From assembly GCA_029204225.1 (NCBI GenBank), contig CM055103.1:43224604-43288603 (forward strand): DNA of 64,000 bases, in the 5' to 3' direction. This stretch comes from Diphasiastrum complanatum. Its lineage: Eukaryota > Streptophyta > Lycopodiopsida > Lycopodiales > Lycopodiaceae. The notes under the pieces were generated by a model. The model worked only from the letters and a program-made list of their open reading frames with translations, ran no database searches and had not been told where the DNA came from. Positions within the stretch are counted from its first letter, which is position 1, and every line of letters begins with the position of its first letter. A program made the translations under genes and the position numbers. Positions 38,827 to 51,649 of the stretch are shown one piece after another.

Positions 38827-39508
38827 TGTTAAAAATTCACAATTCTAGCTTGACTAGTTTTGGTCATATGACTTGTAAATAGTTAGATGGTCATGATGTG
38901 GCTTGTCACACGTGCCAAATAGCATAGGATTCCATTCATAAGGATGTTCTCAAGTAGACCTAAGTGTTAGAACCTTTGGAATGAGTCCAAATTATGCTTA
39001 GATACAAGGGAGAAAAAATAGGAGCTATTTTTGGTAATTTTTGCATTGTTGAGGGATCTCCAAGGTTCCAAGCCTAACTTGGTAGGGATGAAAGATCCAC
39101 CAAAATTAGCATTAGGGATAGGTTTAGGGCTACTCATACCTGTCCAAAACCGTGATGGATCATGTATATATAGGTGATGATATCTCACCAAAATTAATCA
39201 AGCAATTTCATGATTTTTCTCTCATAATGGTGCAATTGCTCTCTATGTTCATAATTGTTTGAGTACTTGTGATTACTAATGATTATAGGATTGAATGTAG
39301 GTCTGGTGTACAGTACTCAGACTGTGGGGGGCCGTACTTTCACACGTGTAAAGCCTTCTTCAAGGATTTGGGCCATTTAGTGAGGTTCAAGCATAGATTT
39401 TTGATGGATTTTGATGGTTCAACTTGTGCTAATCTTATGAAATCATAATCTATTGTTTTCCTCATCATTTCAAGTGTTTTAGGATCCTTATTTGCTGTAA
39501 TTTTTACA
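38827..39508 (+). mobile_element. Solo LTR inside the E_AB minisatellite
   Basis: 682 bp from TGTTAAAAATT to AATTTTTACA, with a perfect 5-bp duplication CAACA at 38822-38826 and 39509-39513. The minisatellite resumes on the other side. TATATATAG lies at 39165-39173 and the palindrome CACACGTGTA at 39341-39350, placing it with the copia-type LTRs here. No internal region or primer site is present, as expected after LTR-LTR recombination. Confidence 0.9.
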
Positions 39509-39523
39509 CAACACCCATCGTTC

Positions 39524-39995
39524 AAATCTCAACCAGAGCCAAAGTGCTCGCTGCCATCTCAACCAAGGTACTTGTTCAGACCTCAACCGCCACGATCCCT
39601 ACAATTTTGACAGGCCTGAACGACCTCTTCAGCTAGCCAGCCATTGCCTAAATCTCAACCGGCGCCCATCTGTTGAATCTCAACCAAAGGCCACAGTCAA
39701 ATCTCAACCGACGACCTGCTATCAAATCTCAACCGACGGACTCAATGAGATCTCAACCGACGGTCATTCTATTAAATCTCAACCGGAGGCCACAGTCAGA
39801 TCTCAACCGACGGCCATTCTATCAAATCTCAACCGACGGCCATTCTACCAAATCTCAACTGGAGGCCACAGTTAGATCTCAACCGACGGCCATTCTATCA
39901 AATCTCAACTGGCGGACTCAGTGAGATCTCAACCGACGACCATTCTATCAAATCTCAACCGACAACCATTCAGTCCAATCTCACCCGACGGCCTG
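39524..39995 (+). repeat. E_AB leader minisatellite 2, right part
   Basis: At least 13 units of AATCTCAACCGACGGCCATTCTATC type, 23-27 bp, with variants ACTGG and GGAGGCCACAG. Same core (TCTCAACCGAC) as minisatellite 1 but no strict frame. Confidence 0.92.
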
Positions 39996-40009
39996 CTTCA
40001 ACCGGCCCA

Positions 40010-41480
40010 GATCCATACTAGACCACAGACAGTTCCAACGACGATCAGAATTGATCAGCACGATCTATCTCAAAACCACAGCTTGCATTGATGATCTATC
40101 TGACAATCTATCTATCTGTTGCAACGCTGTAAATGAGACCACCTACACGAGCCTGCATTTGCATTGGGTAATAACAACCGCATTCACCTGGCGCAACCGC
40201 CTTGAGCCGTAACCACGCAAAACCAACACTGCAGCTATCGTATTCATCGCCATCCCACAACCTCCACCCTAGACCCGTGGAGAACCCAATCGTAGACAGC
40301 CAACCTCCATTCACCCTTGAATCGCACTACGCCGCAATCCACCGTAAAACCACCGCACTTATCTCACCTAACTACATCAACATAAAATCGCATTCCATCA
40401 CACCCCCACCTGCACTATTACTTGAAACGTAGAGAACGCACTCCACCATTGTAGCTCGCCTTTACCCGCAACTACTTTTCAACAATCGCACCCGCACTCA
40501 TCACGACCGCCTTCCACCTCTATCGCAACCACCACCGCAATTGACCGCACTACCACCGCAACAGCCGCATTCCACTAGTCCACCATAGACACCGCAATCG
40601 ACCGCTGCAACCGCTATCGCCCACTACAACCGCAATCGCCCAATGCAACTGCTATCGCCCGCTGCAACCGCAATCAACCCCTGTAACCACATGTAACCAT
40701 AGCCATTGCATATACCCGTAGAAACCACTAACACCGCATTCATCGTAGCAACTGCACTCCATCATCACATATCGCATTCAACAAACCCCGCATTTGATCG
40801 GAACTAAATTCCAATCTGCTTGCGAACGATCTGTCTGCCAACAATACTTGCACATGCTCTCTCCACGGCCCTCTGAACAAAACACTCTATCCATGACCTG
40901 CACAAACGAATGGCTCCCTGATCGAAACTCCTGACATCCTTCCTTGACAAACACTACATCTATACAAGCCCTGCCCTCCATGCACCTCACTCTGCCTTCG
41001 TCCTGACCAAATCATTCTCCCATTAAACTAGTTTAAACATTTCTAACCATCTAGCATCAGTAACTACACGCACCCCATCTGCCCGCCCTTGAATCGTAGC
41101 GACAGTCCTCAACCGCCCACACACCCCCTCATCTGACTGGACTGAGATGACCACCTACTAACTACGTCCGCCTTTGATCAGTAGCTACCACAAGCAAACA
41201 CACCACCCTAGTGCTCGCACTCCACTGCCACGAGCCTCCCATTATCACATTCATTAGCAGCAACAATATTAATCGCCACCAGACTACCTACTTACTACTT
41301 CTAATCTTGCACCGTGACCACAGCACCCCAACGACCCACATCCACCCGTAAACACCGCCAACAACTGTAGAGATCACAATCACAACGACTCCACCCTTGA
41401 CTTGTAACCCGCATTGATCCGTAGCAATCGTCTCCCACCGTACCCCACAAACCACACCAGACCGTAAACCGTAAATCATA
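40010..41480 (+). other. E_AB leader, ACCGCA-rich low-complexity DNA
   Basis: Degenerate words such as CAACCGCAATCGCCC (clearest at 40590-40690) recur without a fixed period. The + strand is strongly C-rich and G-poor. No gene is seen. Confidence 0.6.
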
Positions 41481-41588
41481 GGGATCGCAAAAATCCAGAA
41501 AAAAAAAATGAATATAAAATAAAATAAAATTCAAAAACAATTAAAAAAAAAAAAAAAGCCCAACACATAAAAAACACACCAGTACCCA

Positions 41589-42301
41589 ATGGACCAACAA
41601 AAAGACCCTGAAATCCCAGACAATGATCCATACACGGTAAGGTCACCTACAACTGAACAGATCAAATGTCAAAGGTTCTACCGAATGAGATCCGAACTCC
41701 AAGAACCATCCACAAACCCATTCGAGGGACAAGAATCTGATAGAGTCGAGTCTTCACGCGCACGACCCCATTTTTCTGGTGCTGAGCCCTCACTGGCCAT
41801 AACCAACCTTAATGGAATTCCTGCTACCCACGGAGCTCATTTTGAAAGACGTACACCCAAGCTAGATCTACGAAAGTTTGACGGTACTTCGGACTCTCAA
41901 AGATTTAGGTACCTTATAGACGAAAAACAATATGGTGCCCACACTACAGGGCTATGCATCCTGTTGATGCTTGTCCTTCATATCGACCTATCCAAGCACA
42001 TACAGTTCAACAATATGAAGAACAACCATCACAGTCTGGAAATGCCTTGTCTTATTATGTATATCCATCTGAAAGTCCAGACCCATTAGCCATACAAGAT
42101 GGCTATGCCGTTATACAAGGGCCATTGCACACCAGATGTTTCATCTGTGGTGAAACTGGCCACTTCATGGTTGATTGTCCAGTTAAGACCCAGTACCATG
42201 CTGAGTGTCCCGACTGTATCAGAAAACACAGTTTCAAAGACTGTCCAAAGCAACCAACTAAGATCCTACCTGCCCGTCACATTAGTTACGACTCCCGATA
42301 G
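41589..42301 (+). pseudogene. E_AB truncated gag with zinc knuckle
   Basis: MDQQKDPEIPDNDPY opens the frame at 41589. About 90 residues later come ERRTPKLDLRKFDG, the phrase that begins the gypsy-type gag core. Most of the core is then missing. A frame change near 41950 leads to a short Gln/Tyr/Pro linker and the zinc knuckle CFICGETGHFMVDC, followed by a second cysteine-rich segment (CPDCIRKHSFKDC). It ends at 42301. Only the two ends of gag remain, so the protein is unlikely to build particles. No protease or RT follows in the remaining 1.2 kb before LTR B. Confidence 0.75.
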
Positions 42302-43519
42302 GATCCTCATGACAACACAACACGAGCACCATAGCACCCAACCGCTCAACCTGCTACTCACTTGAGAAGTTTCTAGCAAACTTCTACACTACCGCACAAT
42401 ACACCAGCTCCATCATGCACAAAGACAATATGAAATGAGTCCTTGTCGAATGAAAGTGAAACCGATATTCCGTCATCTGCTACAATGTTCAACCAAGAGC
42501 GACCTCCACAGGAAATTGACAATTTTTCTCCCCTTCTACAACCTCAAATCTATTTGTCTTTCCACATGCTGCTAAGATTTCCAATGTGCCAATCCACAAT
42601 AAATCTAGGATTCAGAAATCCATATAGAGATTCAGTTCTGAATCTCTTGTTTAGAGAGGTCCTCAGGACATAGTACCTCAATCATACCTGCATCTCAAGC
42701 TATATCTTACAACATCTGCTATCCATGATGGTAGATTTTATGGTCATCAACCCTACTTTGTTTTGACAAGGGCATGTGAGAGTAAATCTCCTTACTCTAC
42801 AAGATCAATGCAACATGAAATTGTCCAGGTGAATTATGCATGTTGATGAATGACTTTTTGTTTGACAAGTCCTCTACGGCCTTCACTCTCTGTAACATTG
42901 GTATCTCCCTTGTTTATTTTTTGTCATTGTTTGATTTTGGTAACTTCTTCTATATGCATTTTTTTTTTAGATTTGTTTTAGTTCATCAAGGATAGCCATT
43001 GAACAGGAGACATCGTGTAGCGTATCTAAAGAATAACTTGTCATTCATCTATCAATTTTCCAGTCACCTTATACAGAGTTTCGGATTTTTGTGCATCCAC
43101 CAAATCTACGTAGTACAAATCACATCAGAGTTGATTCTTGCATCTCATTGCCATATTAATTTTTGAGTCAACTACAACAAGATCGAAACAAATTTAGTTA
43201 AAATTTGTTCAATCTTTAGTCCAGTTGCATGTTCAACGAGTTTCAACTACGTGTTTCACACGCCGATCCAATCTTGAGCATGTCAACCAAATTTGAGAAT
43301 GTCAACCACCTATAGCAATAAGACATTCTGATCCAATTGCGACAATTTGTAAAAGAAAGTTTTTTTGATGAATATTGGCAACAATAAGCACTTGGTTTTA
43401 TGCAAGCAAATAAGGATCTATGCTTTTTCAAGTGACAATCGAAGATGTCAATGCAAAGTGGAGCGACATCGTCCAATATGAGTTGCAGTGGGCCCTGCAA
43501 CACATTAGGGGTGGGATGA
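42302..43519. other. E_AB 3' interior, no gene recognised
   Basis: No pol motif is present. It ends in AGGGGTGGGATGA, a plausible polypurine tract, directly before LTR B. Confidence 0.55.
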
Positions 43520-44684
43520 TGGTGGCTGATTCTAACGAATCCCCAAGATACTCGGACAAAGCAACTCAAGAGCACCTCTCACCTTAGACCGAGGAGCTCT
43601 CTGAGAAGATGAGATGAATGAAGACTGAGAGCCGAGTATCAGAACCAAGAAATACTAGTAGTAATGACAAGCAAGAACTGTGTAAGCCTCATGGTGAATC
43701 CCGGAAGATGGAATGACTATGTGGGAACTAGTATTTCTAAGCAAATGTAATAAATGCAATAGACCCCTCTTAAAGAAAGTAGAGTGAGCCACCTTTTGAT
43801 GGTGACCTCTAGTGCAGAGCATTATTCCATTTGTAATTTGTGAAATGTGGAAATTCCACTAGGATGTCACCTAAGGAGCTCTCTTGCTTATTTAAGAGAC
43901 TCCCTTTTTGTGAAGAGGAGCTTTTTGTGAATTATATCAACTTTATGCCGAAATGAGAAAAGCCTTCACGAGTTTGGTGCATCCATTGAGCTCCTTGATC
44001 ATGCTTGTTTCTTGAGTGATGCATTTATGGTCTTGCCCTTCTCTCCTTTTGTGTGTGGTTGTGGACTGTAGAGTGGATTAGATTTGATGCTTTCGTAGAG
44101 TGGATTAGTTTTTTTTCTTGTTTGTGAATTAATGTAGGAACCAACATTCAGGTAAACTACATAGGCTGGATCTGTGGTGTAAATCTTGCATATTCTCTTA
44201 CATTCCAGTTCTTGATGTTCTTGGGGTGTCCAAGAATCAAAAGGCTGGTTGATTTCTTGATTATTTGGACTCCTAAAATGTTGTAGATTAGTTCTTGTTT
44301 CTTGTTTTGTCAATTTATGCAATGTAGCTCAGTGTTAGTAAAATGCAGGCTCTGATTCAGTTCATTTTAGAGTAGGTAGTTGTAGAATCTTCTGAATGTT
44401 CATCTGGGCTGTATGCTGAACTGTGAATGAACGTTCTTGACTTGCATCTCTGTTAGAATGTAAGTGCGTTCAAGAGAGACGACCCTGAGTAGTCCTCTGA
44501 CAAGCAGGAGAAAAAATCATACTACAACGAGAATCTATCCCTTCTACCTGGTTTGGCATTGTAATATCAAGAACACATATAACATATGCCATGAAGCCTG
44601 GTAACAGGCAGAAACGGTTCTAAAGAAGAAGCAAGTAAAAGAATCGTAGTAAACAGATCCACTGGAGCAAGGGATCTGTCAACA
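43520..44684 (+). repeat. E_AB 3' LTR (LTR B)
   Basis: Starts TGGTGGCTGATTCT and ends GATCTGTCAACA. TATTTAAG at 43889-43896. It directly adjoins the G1 integrase frame at 44685. Confidence 0.88.
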
Positions 44685-45697
44685 CAATAGCCTTGGGTTC
44701 AGGTGGTCCACTCACGGACTCATCACGAAGAAGTTCCACTAGATCTTCCACAGGGACCAAGGTCTCCCCAACCCTCAACGAGGGTTTCAACTTACTAACA
44801 TGGAAAACAGGATGAATTTCAACGTTAGCTAGAAGGTCTAATTTGTATGCGACCTTGTTTATCACTTGGATAACCTTAAAAGGACCGCAATACCTAGGCA
44901 CCAACTTTGCACACTTAATAGTTTCCAAGCCCCTAGAGTGACTAGGGAATCTCAAAAACACCCAGTCGTTGACCATGAATACCTTGTGCTTCCGAGATAG
45001 ATCAGCATAGTGCCTTGTCCTGTCCTCGACACTTCTTGTGCTATCTTTAGCCAGCTGTAACATTTCTTGCATATCCGCCAGAAAATCTGCTATGCCTTGA
45101 CCCGTAGGTTTTTCAGGCCAACACTAATTGGTGATCGAGGTTGAAAACCATACATAAGCATGAAAGGGTTGAATCCGGTCGCTGAATGTTTTGCACTATT
45201 ATATGCAAATTCCACCAGTGGAAGGTATTGTTCCCAATCAGACTGCCGATGGCCCACATATGCTCGAAGCATATCCTCCATTGTCTAATTGGTCCATTCC
45301 GTTTGACCGTCTGATTTCGGATGATCTGTAGAACTCAAACTTAAAGTTGTTTCCAACTTTTCAAATACTGCTTGCCAAAAATTTCCAATGAATTTTGGGT
45401 GACGGTCACTGACAATATCGCAAGGCAGCGATGGTAGCCCGATCTTAGATCTATCTTGGTAAAGTACCCAGCACCACCAAGATAGTCTATTAGATCATCC
45501 ATCCGCGGTATTGGATATTCATTCTTAACGGTTACCTTGTTCAATTTCTTATAGTCGATGCAAAACCTTATAGTCCCATCCTTCTTGGCCACCAAAACCA
45601 CTGGTGATGCCCAAGGAGACTTACTAGGTTGTACCCACCCCTTTTTCAGGTAATCATGTAATTGCCTATTTACCTCAGCCTCTTCCGATGCACTCAT
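44685..45697 (-). pseudogene. G1 RT-integrase fusion with internal deletion
   Basis: The RT begins normally: [40 protein letters not shown] and [12 protein letters not shown]. At about 45430 the sequence jumps, out of frame, to [20 protein letters not shown], which is the integrase core with the second catalytic Asp. The RT palm YVDD, all of RNase H and the integrase zinc site are missing. The rest of integrase follows ([40 protein letters not shown]) and stops at GPPEPKAIV, where LTR B is inserted. Confidence 0.92.
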
Positions 45698-45749
45698 CCT
45701 ATAAGGATGCTATGCGATTGGAATTGCTCCAGGTATTAGGTCAATTCTA

Positions 45750-46345
45750 TGATCAACTGCCCTTTCTGGTGGTAAACCTACAGTAAGGTCTAAAAAAACA
45801 TTATTGAATTCCTGCCTAAGTTCATTATAGACTTCAAATTCTGTAGTGTTCTCACTGGTATATTCATGGCATTTATGTTAAGTTCATCATCATTGCAACA
45901 AATGATATCATTATGAAAACATAAATAAACTTTAAAATCGGAATTCTTCATAATAGAATTAAGTTCCTGTTTAGAATAAGGGTTAACATTTTTAGTGTCA
46001 ACACTTAAACTAGCCTTGATCTTAATTAAAGAATTCTCATGCATAAAAGATAAAGATTTTTCAACAAAATCAATTCTCAATGACTTGTTCTTATCAAAAT
46101 GTCATTGTTGCCCAAGGACAATATCTACATTAGCTAATTGAACAACATGGAATTCTAGTTTTTCAGAATAATCTTGAATGTGCAATTCTACATCAGGAAC
46201 AATAAAATCCATCAAATTGGAATTACTTTCTGATGCCATTGTCACACGGTATTTTTTCTCACTTTTTCAGGTAGGAAGGTTTAGCATCTGCACCAAATTT
46301 ACATTAATAAAGTTATGAGTGGACCCCGTGTCAAAAAGAACATTA
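45750..46345 (-). pseudogene. G1 gypsy protease region
   Basis: VLFDTGSTHNFINVNLVQ near 46290-46345 is the retropepsin active site (DTGS). The VDIVLGQQ phrase further on matches the usual (V/I)LGxxW, with Trp lost. Stops at about 46265 and 46095 break the frame before the open stretch 46080-45790. Confidence 0.75.
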
Positions 46346-46439
46346 ACAACTGATCATTAACTTTACCTTTAATGCAAATAAGGTCATTAGGACCAAAAAC
46401 TAAAGAACTAAGAAAACAAACATCCATCTCATTACTTCG

Positions 46440-47455
46440 AGATAGATTACTTGAGGTTGAAGCTTGTTTTTTGATGCAATCACGTGCAAAGTGACCCTCG
46501 CCATTGCACTTGAAGCACAGGTTCTTCTTACGAGCTTCAGCTTTATCATTGCCACCTTGATGGTTTTTAAAGTTTTTCTTGGTTTTCTTAGGATTGTTGG
46601 AATTGGGATGTGTTTCACTAACAGCTTCACTATCCTTCCTCTTAAATTAAAAACTTTTTTTCTGCTTATTAGGCTGTTGACCCCTAGGTGGCTTAGGTGT
46701 GTCATCAAAGTATTTTGTAGCCCTAATAGCATCTTCTAGGATTTTTGGATGGTTCCTACATAAATCCACTTGATAATCTTTTGGTAACCCATCAATGAAC
46801 ATTAACATTTGTACCTTAGGCGGAATGTCACTATAAAGTGGATTCGGGTACTCATGAAAATCTTGAATAAATTGTTCCAAACCTTTATTCATGGTTAGAT
46901 GACTCAACTTTTGGAAGTGTTCATAGTCATCTAAAAGTGGTAGAAAATAATCCCTAAAAAACTTGCAAAAATCATCCCATGGACAAGGTTGATTGCCCTT
47001 TGCAACTAAGTCATCCCACCAAACTAAGGCTCTTCCTTCAAGAAACATGGTGACAGTGGATAACTTTTCAGATTCAGAGAATTTATTCATGGCAAAGTAT
47101 TTGTTCCAAAGATTTAGCCAAACCACTTGTAAGTTCCTATCTTTCTTCTCCCCCTTAAACACTTTTACGGGAGGTGGAACTACATGCTTCTTCTGATTGG
47201 CTAACCTAGACTCTAAGTCTTGATTTCATTGATTAGTTTCAAGAAGCTGCTTATTAGTGGCTTAAATTTGTTGGTATAAAAGTTCAAGAGCTTGTGCCAC
47301 ATTGGATGGGTTTGATAGATCAAATGTTGGGTTTTCATTGGTTTGATCCATTGGGGTTGCTGGGGATGGAATTCATGTGGATTGGGCACATGAGACCCAA
47401 CAAGCTCTATTCCCAAGGAGTTGTGCTTGAATGTCGACATCCTTGTTTGGTACAT
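46440..47455 (-). pseudogene. G1 gypsy gag and zinc knuckle
   Basis: The longest open part (47162-46647) has LWNKYFAMNKFSESEKLSTV, FLEGRALVWWDDL, FCKFFRDYFLP and FIDGLPKDYQVDL, the standard Ty3/gypsy gag core that forms the capsid. N-terminal sequence (47455-47213) is in other frames with a stop. After KPPRGQQPNKQKK a frame change leads to the zinc knuckle CFKCNGEGHFARDC (about 46480-46520) with intact CCHC. Confidence 0.88.
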
Positions 47456-47990
47456 GGGTTAGTATGGCATGGAGTTGCCCTAATGCCATCAAGGAATCTA
47501 ATCCTAATGGTCAGTGAGTGCTATAATTTAGTGTGTCAAATGAGTTCTAGAACGTAAGCTAGGAGTTTTAAACAAGATTAGGGCTTGGGCTTCCTAGAAG
47601 GCATGGATATTCTCATGATGGAATACATGAGAATACAACCTACTGAATATGTTCAGTTATCACCAGGGTTTGCATGGCATGGATTCGCCCTAATACCAAC
47701 CTCATGATCCAAACCTAACCTTGTCGTTATGCAGTTATATTATATGGTTAACCAAGAATACGCTAAACTATGATGATTAGATTGATAAGGACCGAGATGC
47801 TATAAATTGATTAGTATGGCTACTGCAGCCTTGGTATAGTGATGACAAGGTTTGGCCTATTGTATTTTTGATATCTAAATGGAAAGATTGGACTAAAATT
47901 AAGATGATGTTATAAATGTTATTAAGTAGTAGAACATGTTTTGTACATGGACAACAATTGACGTTTGGCCTTGACACGTCTTCCTCACTA
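47456..47990. other. No gene; short diverged direct repeat
   Basis: ATGGCATGGA(G/T)T(T/C)GCCCTAAT(A/G)CCA occurs near 47467 and 47677. Possible G1 leader sequence. Confidence 0.4.
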
Positions 47991-47999
47991 TGTTAACTT

Positions 48000-48960
48000 G
48001 CGTGATTTTGTGTGGTGGGATGGTGGTAGGTCCCAGCTGGACGTCTTGAAATATGTTTTACTATACCGTGCTTTTTTTAGAACAATATGAACTTCTCAAC
48101 TTTATTTTTTACATTGTTAGTTTATGAATAAAGGTTGCAAAGGGTTTGGTCTTGACTTGTCAAGAGGAACTAAATGAAATTTTGTAACTCTCTCTCTCCT
48201 CCATGTAGTTCAAAACACATCAAGCCTCATTATGAGGTCTGGTGATTAGCTTGTGTAGCCGATATGCTAACCTAGTACGATAACAAAGCTACTACATGCT
48301 CTTCTACTTCTGAGTAGAATACTTGATGGATGCTTGTTCTACCTCTATTGGAGAGTGGTAGTAAATGCTTTGTTGTTGTTGTATGGCCTATTAATAGAGA
48401 ATTGGATAAGATCTTTTCATGTGATGAATAGCTTTTGATTCTATCTTGCTTTGGTAGAGTTATCTTGATCAAACTAGTGATTCTGTGTGTAGAATTGTCT
48501 ACAATGATCGACTACTATTGATCTAGATCTACATATAGGATCATAATTAGATCTTAATTTTTCACATGGTATCAGAGTAGTTTGGTGGCCAAAAATAGTA
48601 ATTTTTCCAAAAATAATAGTTTTGCTGGTTTTCCATCAAACTAGCATGATTCTTTTGCATTTGTCTACATTTCTTTGTGTTGTGGTTGGATCTATGTGAT
48701 ATTGAGCCATTCATCTCAGGTCATTTATACTTCAAGGATAGATTAATGTTTTTTGATGTGATTCACCAAAACAAGCTTTTTATTTGTTGAAAAGTTTGTC
48801 TAGATTCAAGATACATTTCTGTTTCTAGTTCTAAAATGACGATCTCCACTAGTGAGTGAGATATGTTCCCCATGTGGATGATTAATCTCTTTGGATAAAA
48901 ATTTTCCTTTGTGGATGAGCTTTGCTCCCCTTGGAAGAAAAAGTCTCCCTATATGGATGA
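48000..48960 (+). mobile_element. Copia LTR end, primer site and leader (L5), cut by E4
   Basis: An LTR ends TTTTTCACA at 48566 and is followed by TGGTATCAGAGT (48567-48578), one base off the initiator tRNA-Met primer site. The LTR start is uncertain, perhaps near 48000. The leader then runs to 48960, where E4 begins. Confidence 0.55.
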
Positions 48961-50027
<1,067 letters not shown>

Positions 50028-50101
50028 GAGTGGTATCAGAGCCATCGTTCCAAACTACTATTAGTATTCAAAATTGTTTTACCATACTTAGAGCATTCAT
50101 T

Positions 50102-50970
50102 ATGGAAGGAACATCTTCATAAATCCGCTTGATCAACAAGTTCAATGGTGATGACTTCCACATGTAGAAGTTCAAGATGAAGATGATACTCACAAAAAAA
50201 GAACTCTGAGAATACTTCAACGGTTTGATAGCCAAGTTGGCTGAACCTGACATGTTGAACATCTGGGAAGCTAAGGATGACAAAGCTCTTGCCATTGTAT
50301 TTCCGAATCTTAAAAATTCACAAATAGCTCATGTAGCTAATTGTTCCAACTCCAAAGAGGCATGGGACATTCTTACTGGTCTATACAAAACGACATATGT
50401 ATCACCTCGACTCTTCTTGAGGAAGAAGTTTTTGTCACTCAAGATGAGTGAAGCAACCTCAGTCATTGATCATCTAAATGAATTCAAATAGCTACTCAAT
50501 CAGTTAGCTGCAGTAGGTTCACTTGTATCAGACGAAAATGCTAACATGTCTCTTCTGTCCAATATTCCTCCATCTTATGACAATCTAGTATTGCTACTTA
50601 GCAATGCTCCTAACTTGTCTCTACAAAAGCTGACAACAAGTTTACCACAGGAAAAGTAAGAAGGAAAGGCTTATCCACATCGAATTCGAAGACAATCGCT
50701 CTTTATTTGAATAAGCAATAGCTCCAGAAGAAGAAACCTTCGAAGGACAAGAAGACAAAAGTTGAGCAAATTGATTCATACCAAAAGTCACAACAACAAC
50801 ACAATCGACATCATGAAAATCCTAAGACTAGACTCTTCTGCAAGTATTGCAAGAGAACCAACCATGACATCAAAGATTGTCAAGCTCTCAAGCACAACAA
50901 AGCAAAGAAGAAGATGCAGCATGATGGAGGATCTGATTCTTCAAAGCACAATTCTGGAATTTTTTCATTG
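50102..50970 (+). pseudogene. E4 copia gag remnant with zinc knuckle
   Basis: ATG at 50102 (MEGTSS) is soon followed by stops. The clearest frame (50225-50491) has NIWEAKDDKALAIVFPNLK, SNSKEAWDILTGLY and LRKKFLSLKMSEATS, the copia gag core. A stop then interrupts KxLLNQLAAVGS, and IPPSYDNLV follows. The zinc knuckle CKYCKRTNHDIKDC lies at about 50836-50880, intact. It resembles E3 gag more than the E1/E2 gag. No protease follows. Confidence 0.8.
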
Positions 50971-51268
50971 AGTAAAAGGTAGTGGTTGATAGACTAACAA
51001 GATGATGTCAGTCATTCAACAAAAAGAAATACTATGTATTGGATGTTATCAGTACTAATGTAGATGATTGTGTAACTTTGACAAAAAAATAGTAGTTGCA
51101 CACAAATCACTTGTCAAATTCGTAGACAATTCTACACACAAAATCACTAGTTTGATCAAGATAACTCTACAAAAGCAAAAATCAAAAGTTCTTTGATATA
51201 TGAAAATATCTGATCCAATTCTCTATCAATAGACTGTCCAATATTTACAAATCATTTTTCCAGACTTG

Positions 51269-51391
51269 CAACAATGTCCATTAGCTCTTTAAACTCAAGC
51301 AAGGATTCCATCCTCACTTTCCAAGTTGAATAATTGGTAGAGTTGAGCCTATCATTACTTTCCAACATGATTCCATTATTAGTAGCCATCA
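51269..51391 (-). pseudogene. Fragment of E1/E2-type copia gag, reversed
   Basis: On the - strand, MATNNGIMLESNDRLNSTNY and then WKVRMESLLE match the first about 40 residues of the gags at 21300 and 24319. It sits opposite in direction to the surrounding E4 pieces. Confidence 0.8.
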
Positions 51392-51649
51392 TGCAAAATG
51401 ATTATTCCTCCTCTTTGAACCTATTTTAATGCACTAAGCACTCACACTCCTCTCAACAAATGAAGGAGTAGTGAAATTAGAAAGATACTCTCCTTTAAAA
51501 GTACAAAATAAATGACCAATCTGCCATTTACCAATGATGAAATGTTATGCATAAATGTGCCAACATCCATAGAAACCTTCAACATAGTGTATATAATTTT
51601 TCAGAATGTAAAATCAGGTGAGTAGGAGCAAGATTAAACTCCAACAAAA

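Larger units (their letters stand above)
36312..44684 (+). mobile_element. E_AB: gag-only LTR retrotransposon nested in gypsy G1
   Basis: The direct LTRs A (36312-37470, 1159 bp) and B (43520-44684, 1165 bp) are about 95% alike by eye. Flanks are CAATC (36307-36311) and CAATA (44685-44689), a 5-bp duplication with one change. Outside them the G1 pol frame resumes on both sides. Orientation is + from the TATTTAAG promoter in each LTR, the purine tract AGGGGTGGGA before LTR B, and the gag frame. The 6-kb interior holds a C-rich minisatellite leader and a truncated gag, with no protease, RT or integrase. I see no TGG primer site after LTR A (the sequence is TTTGACACTG), which is a weakness. It would depend on enzymes from another element. 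Confidence 0.85.
44685..47455 (-). mobile_element. G1: Ty3/gypsy element body (gag to integrase), 5' portion
   Basis: This is the upstream part of the element whose chromodomain and 3' LTR lie at 35326-36311. Order on the - strand is gag, zinc knuckle, protease, RT (N-terminal half), integrase (C-terminal half). No G1-type LTR could be found to the right of 47.5 kb, so the 5' LTR seems lost. Confidence 0.85.
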
